Shown one piece after another: positions 56,071-64,000 of a DNA stretch of 64,000 bases; positions within the stretch are counted from its first letter, which is position 1, and the number at the start of each line of letters is the position of its first letter. The notes under the pieces are model-generated. The model did no database searches and was not told the DNA's origin. It saw only the letters and a list, made by a program, of their open reading frames with translations. The stretch lies in the NCBI GenBank assembly GCA_013399305.1, contig VXAI01000140.1, forward strand, positions 726,980 to 790,979, given 5' to 3'. This DNA comes from Rostratula benghalensis. Lineage: Eukaryota; Chordata; Aves; Charadriiformes; Rostratulidae. The translations under genes were made by a program, and so were the position numbers.

Positions 56071-59000
56071 ACTCCGTGCTGTAGGTGCTGGGAGAGCTGG
56101 AGCGAAGGTGACATATGGCTGGGCAGGTCCCGCTGTCCGTCCGTCCCGTTCCCCTCCCGACTGGACCTTTCCAGGGGTCTGGGGTTAGGGATTAGCCTGG
56201 TTTTTCCCTTGGTCCAGCAAGGGAGACGTAGGTGTGTGGGGGTGGGTGGTGGGGGTCTCTCTTCTGAGTAGGGCAGTGAAAGCAGTGGTAAAAAAAACTG
56301 TTTATTTGGATTTCCTTCAGGGTGGAGGAACTGTTGGGGGGGAACCCACTTCTTTTGTGATGGTGCTTTAATGTGAAACATTTGCTGTTTACTTTCTCGG
56401 GACCTGGAAAGATAAGTTTTCTTTAAGCGTGAAAATAGGAGTGCAGTTACCTGCTGTCAGTTCTTGTGTTTTGTGAAGCACAGCTGGAAAACCCAGGGCC
56501 ACTTTTGTTTAAAATCTATGGAGGGGTTCACGCGCTTCTCCCCTGGGAGCCTCGGTGGCTGATTTATGGATCTGGATCAGCTGCTGGTGTAAAATCAAGC
56601 AAATCTGCCCATTTCATCTCCATCGGGGCTGGGGCTGGAGGGGGCTGTCGGATCCGTCCCCGAACTTCTTCCCAGCACGGCAGGATGTAGCGTGTGGCAG
56701 CCTGTGTCCAGACAAGTCCAAAGCTCTCTGGATTGGGAAAGCTCTAGCTTTTTCAGCGGGTGCCTGGTGAAGTGCCCAGGGGGTCTCTGGCTGCCCTCGG
56801 TGGGTGCTGGATTTGGCCACCGCAGAAATATGCTATTACTTAAACAATGGTGGTAGAGGGCTTGGCTGCCCCCTAACATCAGTTTTGTGATTGCGTCTCT
56901 CAAATGGAGTAAACGGTTTCTATTTGTGTGAGTTGAAACAGCAACTTCCTTTTTATTCTGGATTTTAAGGGGTTCACCTGCATAAAATACTTGATCCAGA
57001 GGAAGGTGCCTGTGTCTTGTGGACTTCTCACAGGGTACAAAATTGACAGAGACACCTCACTTTCCAGCTAAGCACAGAGGAAGCTCTCACATGGTAAAGT
57101 GAACTGCGGAAATGAATTGTGTTTTCTTACCAGTTGCTGCTGCTTGTACTTATATTGCAAGGGTAAATTGAAAGGGGCCCTTTCTGTGTGCTGGGTGTTT
57201 CGGGGGTGTGTGTGTGTGTGGTTGTTTTTGGTTTTTTTTTTCTCGTAATAAGGGTGGTATCTCTGGAATCTGATTTAATGCAATGATCTGCTGGTGGTGG
57301 TAGGGATAGGAGGAGGATTAGCAGTTTGTGCTGCCAGACAGGTATCTGACAGCGTGTTCTAGGGAATACTTCCATTGTCCAGGCAAGGATTGCAGCATCA
57401 AACGTAGCAGTGGCGGCTCTTTCTCCTTTCCTGACTGATCCTGCTTCCATTCAAGTTGGTGGTAAAAATCACCCACTTCTTTTCTGCAGGAACTGGATAG
57501 GACTGCTAACGAATGAAGCTAAACTTTGTGCATATTAAAATGCTGGTTTGATTTTTTTTTTTCTTTTTTTGTGGCAAGCTGATTTCTTTCTCTCTGGAGC
57601 TGATTAAAACCAAACAAAAAGAAACTCACTAGCCGTAGGTACTTCAGGTTTTGTCTGTAGATGAAGCAGTCTTAAAGAGCATTAAATACATCTGTAGGTG
57701 CTTATTATTAAGAGTTGTAATTGTATTCCTTTATGCACCTGCTCCTTTGAATGGAAAAGATGAAATAATAATAGTTTCTCAGTGTTTTGGTGGAAATAAT
57801 AATATAAATAACCTAGGCACTCACATTGTCTGCCTGAGAGGCATCATGGAGTTAGCGATAATGTCCTAATATCAAGCAAAACCTCAAATTTAATATTCTA
57901 TTTTTTTATATTTTTAGCTTTCATGAACTACAACAGATCTTACGCAATACCTTGTTTGAAAGATTTTAGCATCATTTACACAAGCTGCTTTTATTTTTCC
58001 AACAAATAATTCATAGGGAAAAAAAATTTATTTTTTTTTTTTTAGTAACTGACTTCTTTCCCACTGATGTAAAACACTCCTGGCACAGTTCATCTCCAGC
58101 AGTGCTAACACTAGACAGGTGATCCAAAATACTTGTGACTATTTCTGCTTTTATGTAACATCTTAAAGTGTAATCTGTCAAGCAAGGGGAATGCAGCGCT
58201 TTGAAAGTGTAAGTAGTCTTCTGGTGATCTACTTTTTAGAAGGGCTGGGTGGCAAGAGAGACACCTTCTTTTAGCTCAGCTTTATGCATGTAACCTGCTG
58301 GTGAGGAAGCAGCTCCAGTTGCAGAGGGTTCAGCTCCCAGTTACTGAGTCCAAAGATCAGGAGTGTTCCAAAGGAGAGAGCAAGGTCCAGCTTCAATGTG
58401 AGCAGGCTGGTAGTAAGCACAGATCTTCAGCCTAGGTGAATTTTTTGCTACTTAATAGTTTGTAGAGAAGGGGATTTGCCAGCCTGAGAACAGAGCTCGT
58501 TTTCTTCAGGGGGATATAGTTGCATGTTTTCTGCCACTTGTTTGATTTCTAAACTTCCCTTGGTCAGAGAAAACTGTGCCATCATGAAGCGGTGCCTGTT
58601 TTCTATAAATGGAGAGAGACCCTCAACATGTGTTAGTTCTTCACTTCTTTTATGAACAGTTTCTGTGTTTGCTGTAGTGGAGACTTCAGGTTTCTTCAGC
58701 ATCACCAAGGCAAACACTACAACAAAAAAAATAGGGTAACAATGGTGACTGCTCAAAACAAGTGGGGGAAGGCCAGCTCTGGGAATGCAGTGCAAGTCAA
58801 GGAAAACGGAGTCCAACGTGAGCGTGTGGCTGGGAGACAGCAGAGGTTTTGTGGAAGAAATGGGCCTGTACTTCCTGCAGCGATGCCAGCCGTCTCCATA
58901 CCCTCTGTCTCGTGGCTCCTCACGTGGAAGAGAAACTGCACGGTGACGTTTGCTTTACCGGTGGCTCCTGATGACTGTGTCAGATGCTGGGTGTCACTGC

Positions 59001-62000
59001 CAAGGGGCCAGGAGGAGCTGTGAAGAGGTGCTGGACCTGCAGCTAGGAGATTCCTCTGGCTCCAGTGGGGATTCTTGGGTGGGGAAGAGCCTGATCTCGG
59101 GGGCATTTCCAAGGGAGAGCAGGGATGGTTTCCAGGGGCATTGGGGCAGCTGGCGGCACAGCCTTATGAATCTTCAGAAACGGCTTTAAGTTGTGACAAG
59201 GAGCAAAGTGGTTTGAAGGGACCAAAAAAGCTGTCAAGTCACCAGGGGGAGAGTTTTTTGGTTTTCACGTGTCCCTTCTTTGAGGGTGGAGACTCACAGA
59301 GCTTAAGTGAGAGAGAGCAGCCACCGCTTCATCAGAGTGACTGTGGATTCGTGTGGCTGCAGTGGTACTAAAACCATACTCAGAGTCCTGCGCTGGGCAA
59401 GTTCAACCCATTATTCTTGCAAATAAGGGTCTGGGTTGATACATAAAACTGTAGGTATTGCTGTAGGACATCTGAAGCTCCCAACCTAGACAACATGATC
59501 AGTTTTTTGAGGAGCAGTGGGCTTGAAGAGGAATTTCTTCATACTGCTCTGGAATTGAGTTTTAAGCGGCGTTGAATGACATGAGTCTCAGTTTGTGTAA
59601 TTATGAGGAGCCAAAGCCTGTTTGCTCTGCATTCACACCAGCAAGATGTATTGGATTTCATCTGACAGCTTCTTCCAGTGAAGTCAGAATAAAAATCATG
59701 TTCTTAACATAGTAAAATACAAGGAGAAAAGTGCAAATGTGGGTTGTTTTCTTTTAGTATTATCTTTAAAACTGGGTGGTATATGGAAGTAGCAGAAGAA
59801 AGAAGTTCCCTTTTCAAAGGAACCCTAAGTTGGTAGGAAGATCTAAACTCACCCTAAAAATTGCTTGGATGATCTGTAACAAATAAAACTGTTTTCTTGA
59901 TTCCAGATTTTCCATCCCCTTGGGAAAACCCTTGTGCTGTTTGAGCTGCATTCACCTTTAATGGCAAGGTGATGATCATCAGCCGTTTTGTTACAGTTCC
60001 TTATAGTAGCCCATAACATTAGTCATTAAAAAACCCTCCTGTTGTGCCAGGCAGGCAATAAGGTTGAGTGAACTGTGCTATAGCAAGAACCACCCATGGT
60101 TGGAGGTAAACTATGCGGATATAGGTTGGGGTGGAGGTTGGAAGGGAGCGTGGAGGGCATATTTGAAGCAGACTGTGCAACTGCTACAGCAGGTCTGACT
60201 AGTTTGAGATGCCTAAAGGCAGCTTTGTCTTGACTTCAGGTAGCTGCGAAATGAAGTTTTAAAACCTAATTTAAGAAATACATCATCATGTTCCGGTGAT
60301 TCCACAAACTCTTTACTTTTCATGTGTCTGTCACAGGCAGTCTTTCATCTTTGGAAAAAGCATTCAATAGATAGATGTACCTGTGCATGCAATATCACTT
60401 GTGTATTTTGAAAATATACATTTCATCAGGATAGGAGGCTGGCATTCCTGCACAAACCACAGTGTTTGGTGTTTTTTAAAGGGTGGTAATATTTTGCTTA
60501 CTGCTGTGTGTGTGCCTGTGAGAGAGAAGCCACTCTATTGAAGAATTTGTGTGTATAGCATGATTTGCTGCTCGTCGGTTCTTGTGCCTGTTGCTGTGTC
60601 CTCTCATGATTACTCCAGGCGGTGGCTGGAGGGGTTTTGACCGGGGCCACTTCCGTGCTGGCTGTCCCAGGGGGACAATAACCTGCTGAGGTTACCCTCC
60701 TGTGATCCTACTCGCCTTCTCCTTTACCCTCCTACTACATCTCTTTGGCAAAAGCAGCTTCTCTGAAGAGCCCTTTCCCTTTCTTACCCCAAGTCAAGTA
60801 TTCCACAAGTAACTCGTGAATGAATAAATGAATAGGAGGGAATATTTTCTGTGGAACATACAGAGTGAAGCTTCCTGGTACTGCTCTGCTTCCCCATGCT
60901 GGCAGCAGGACATACGTCGTACATACGTGCTCTAACAGTTGGGGTTTGGGTTTTGGGTTGGTTTTTTTTTTTAATTGTGGGGGAAAATCAGTGTAATACT
61001 ATCTTGGGTGAGGTGAATGGGTTGTGCCTGACTGAATATGAAATGAAGCTTGGGATGTTTAGTTTCAGTTTCTTGTTCTCTTCTCCTCCTGTGTTTTCCA
61101 CTCCCAATTTCCAAAGACTTAGTTTGTGGTTAGGTTTGTTTGTTTCATGTTAATTGACCTGTACTAAGCCTGCTTCAAAATATGGTTTAATACACATGCT
61201 TTTAAAATATGCTATTAAAAGGGTGTCCCCATATAGGTTTAAATAACTTCATTTGAAACATAAATGACTACATGTAAAAGTTACATGGATCCTGTGGTGC
61301 CTGTTTTGAAGGCTATCACTTTGGTGTAGTAGTTTTTCATTGTGAAATCGAGCAGGTGCCATGAAAAATGGGATCTCTCTCATCTCCAGTTTGTAGCTGT
61401 TGCAGGTTCAAGGTTGGCCAAATTTTCCTTTATCATTTTTGAGAAGGCTCCTTAGCAGTATGTGGAAACACATGCTGTATTTCAACAGCCAGAAGAGCTT
61501 TAGTACACTGGACTGAAAGGCCACCAGTTACCATCTCGTCTAGCATCACTTAATACCATCTTAGCAAACTTTCGTGTCAAACTTTAACTATTTGTGTGTG
61601 TTTTGTTTTCACTGGAGAAATGTCCAACAGCTTTCCCGCCTCTTTAAGAGAAACTTGGGGGTGGGTGGGTGCTTTTTCATGGAATATACTGGTCTGCAGG
61701 GCTGCATTTGTTACATTTAAGCAAAAATGTTGAAAACAATTCATGTTGTGTAGACGCTTTTAAAAATGCTGGGGAAACACCTCCTTTCTTTTCTCGCCTT
61801 TTGACTTTCAGTATCCAGAAACTGGTTAACAAATAAAACTTGCAGGCCAGAAACGAAAATGACTTACCATTGCTGGGATGTACCTTGTGTTTTGCAGTAG
61901 ACGTTTCTTTAGAGTTTCAAGGGGGCGATTTTTGTTGGTGTTTTTTTTATTTTTTATTTCTTTTATTTTCTCTCCTCTCTTTCCCCTCTGCCATTTGGTG

Positions 62001-62755
62001 CTTTTCAGCTTGACTGTGATAATTTATTCAACAGTGTTTTCAGAGCAATAACCTACTTTTTGGCAAACCATTCAGTTCCTTCCACAGTAGCATGGGTATT
62101 TTTTCCCCCGTGTATTTATTAAGGGTCCATGACGAGGGGGGAAAAACAAGATTTCTTTGGGGAAAAGATGCTACGACATGCTTGAAAGCAAGGGTACAAT
62201 CCAAACAATTATACATAGGCAAGAAAAACTCCCTCCTTATACACCAAGGGGTCTTGTCTCTCCTGGGTGCATGCACAGTTCTCATTAACCTTTGTAGGAA
62301 CCACACACATCCCATGAAGATGGGTCTGCAGCACTTGGTCCCTTGCATAGGCTAAAAATATCTGCGAGGCTTTGAGGTGCCTGTGCCAATAGAGCTGTCT
62401 TGTACAATGTAACACACTGTTGCTGTGGTCTGTTTTTCAGAGCCACATTGCAGGGGAGGAGGAGGCATGTAGGGCTGATCTTGCTATTTCATCACTTCCC
62501 CCTTAAGACTCTGAACGACCAGTAGCGTCTTGCCATTACAGGTGTGTAATTTTAGCAGTGAAAAGGTGTGTTTGCTGGCGTGTGTCGCTTTCTGGAGGCC
62601 ATGCTGCCTCTTTTCAGATTGTTTGGAATTTAATTTACAAGACAGGTGCTGTGGTGGTGCTTTGCAGTGGGAAGAAACGGAAGGCAGTCTGCTCTTGCCT
62701 GAATTGGGTCCTGAGCTGCCTTAATTGCTGCTGCTCCACCACTTGAGGAGGTGAT
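56071..62755. other. Probable first-intron sequence, non-coding
   Basis: CpG content returns to background. I find no exon I trust. Simple features are a GT microsatellite at 57,206-57,220 in a G/T-rich patch, T runs near 57,550 and 58,030, and a G/T-rich patch at 60,940-60,975. Good-looking splice acceptors occur at 62,007-62,008 (long pyrimidine tract, then CTTTTCAG) and 62,439-62,440 (CTGTTTTTCAG), but the sequences after them have stops in all frames and no strong donor. Confidence 0.55.
57206..57220. repeat. (GT)n microsatellite in a G/T-rich patch
   Basis: Seven GT units follow a G run (CGGGGG) and are followed by GTTGTTTTTGG and a T run. The repeat is short. Confidence 0.85.
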
Positions 62756-63043
62756 CACAGAATGATTTGGGTTGGAAGATACCTTAAAGATCATTAAGTT
62801 CCAGTCCCCTGCCTTGTGCAGGGACACCTCCCACTAGACCAGGTTGCTCAAAGCCCCATCCAACCTGGCCTTGAACACCTCCAGGGATGGGGCAGCCACA
62901 GCTTCTCTGGGAAACCTGGGTCAGTGCCTCACCACCCTCACAGCAAAGAATTTCTTTCTGAGATCTCATCTAAATCTCCACTCTTTCAGTTTAAAACCAT
63001 TACTCCCTGTCCTATGGCTCCTCTCCCTGATTGAGAGTCCCTT
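62756..63043 (-). mobile_element. CR1 LINE 3' part, minus strand
   Basis: Antisense CR1: CACAGAATGATTTGGGTTGG, GGGACACCTCCCACTAGAC, AGGTTGCTCAAAGCCCCATC, CTGGCCTTGAACACCTCC, GATGGGGCAGCCACAGCTTC, AATTTCTTTCTGAGATCTC, TGATTGAGAGTCCCTTGCC. It ends where other copies continue with 'cccagctttc'. It belongs to the same subfamily as the copies at 9.8, 14.95 and 52.1 kb. It is the only recognisable transposon in the presumed first intron. Confidence 0.95.
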
Positions 63044-64000
63044 GCCAAATGATGGCCCTGGTTCTCCCAACACGGAGCTGCACTCACCAGCTCCAGCCTG
63101 GCACCGTGCAGTGGTCCTGGTTTTGGGACTGGCATCTCCTGCTTCCAGGCAAGGGAGGCCCAGAGTTACTGGACTTGGGAAAAGGAACCTTGGTGTGGAG
63201 CATGGGGGGAGCTTCTTGGCTATCCCAGGGAAGCTTGTGTGTAGAAGCCCTTGCATATTTTTCAGGTGACAACAAGCAGAGTCTGCTGAATAATCAGCTA
63301 ATCACGCAGTAAAGTCTGATGAGCTTGGCGTAGGGCTTGTGACTGGTTTTATTTCCTGCAGCTCTGATTTCCTACTCCCAATGTCCGGGTGTGTAACGTG
63401 GTCCATCCAGCTTTGGATGTTGGCAGCAGAACGGCTCAGCATGGTAGGATTTGATTCATGCTCAGCAGGCCTAGCTGCTTCTATGATGCTGTCATGGGGA
63501 GACCTGAATGGCAGAATTGCCTGGTCCCATGAGGTGGCTCATGGAAGCCTGGTGAGGAGGTCTCAGTGGTGGCACGGGCACTCTTGTGAGGAGGCAGTCC
63601 CTGGATGTAAAGAGGATTCTGATGCTGGGAGAGGGTCTTGCTGAAAAATCTTGCTCCCTGCTAATGACACAGCTCCTGGTAGCTGAGGGGAAGGGCAGAA
63701 TCCTCCCTCCAGTAGGTACAGCTGGGGTGGGTGGCCAGGCAAGGCCATGTCTGTGAAGGTCTGAAGTGGCCTTAGCAGTAGTGGAAGGCTTGTTCCATAA
63801 AACTTTCAGTGAAGGGCAAGACCGAAAAAGGGCAGGCTGGGATCTTGTTTGCATCTGCTGGGCGCTGTCAGAAGGATGCTGGTGGGAAGTCCTATCTGAA
63901 GCAGAACATGTGAGAATTGACATTTTGGATGTGTGAGGCCTCTGACATAGAAATGGCTTCTGCTGGGAAATCCCAACCTGCTCTTTCTTTTTCTTTTTTT
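63044..64000. other. Non-coding DNA to the window end
   Basis: No exon or repeat is recognised. Overlapping frames on both strands (63,339-63,923) show no domain. The window ends in a pyrimidine tract. Confidence 0.55.

Noticed and set aside
55550..56381. Frames that run across the N gap
   Set aside because: The central residues are unknown; openness is an artefact of the gap.
62441..62541. 101-base segment as a coding exon
   Set aside because: Stops in all three frames; the donor is only moderate.
1..64000. CRISPR arrays, operons, phage or bacterial insertion sequences, tRNA or rRNA genes
   Set aside because: I looked for spaced repeats, cloverleaf-like and rRNA-like sequence and ribosome-binding sites with long co-directional frames. 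None is present; the DNA is clearly vertebrate.

Overview
This is a window of vertebrate nuclear DNA, almost certainly from a bird. The main evidence is about sixteen pieces of CR1 (chicken repeat 1) LINEs in several subfamilies and both orientations, many ending in the CR1 3' signature (runs like ATTCTATGATTCTAT). There are no Alu, B1 or L1 elements, base composition is moderate, and one sharp CpG island is present. There are no operons, bacterial genes, CRISPR arrays or tRNA/rRNA genes. Most open frames here are chance frames in non-coding DNA, or remnants of the CR1 reverse-transcriptase ORF.

Layout: 1-54,100 is non-coding DNA (intergenic, or introns of a gene whose exons lie elsewhere) carrying nearly all the CR1 copies. 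The CR1 clusters are at 9.1-10.0, 14.9-15.3, 19.4-20.1, 25.3-27.3, 32.4-32.7, 39.0-40.4, 44.4-44.7 and 52.1-52.7 kb. Between them are stretches free of recognisable repeats whose word content looks like conserved regulatory DNA (around 12.5, 30.0, 35.9-37.7, 40.9, 51.6 and 54.3 kb). 54,560-56,070 is a CpG island interrupted by a 215-base assembly gap (55,797-56,011). It holds what looks like a plus-strand promoter and a mostly untranslated first exon ending in a good splice donor at 55,489. 56,071-64,000 is then probably the start of a long first intron, with one CR1 at 62.8-63.0 kb. I could not recognise which gene this is.

The most unusual things I see are these. Two CR1 copies 5.7 kb apart (19.6 and 25.3 kb) share a 379-base block with only about six mismatches and no gaps, including about 75 bases that do not look like CR1, while their 3' ends are strongly diverged. 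A 200-codon minus-strand frame at 18.87-19.47 kb has a cysteine-rich body that I cannot assign. A plus-strand CR1 is nested inside a minus-strand CR1 at 39.5-40.4 kb, making a head-to-head inverted repeat. Several motif-dense non-repeat blocks could be enhancers for the CpG-island gene. I found no clear sign of a wholly new biological system. All regulatory calls rest on motif reading alone and need cross-species alignment.
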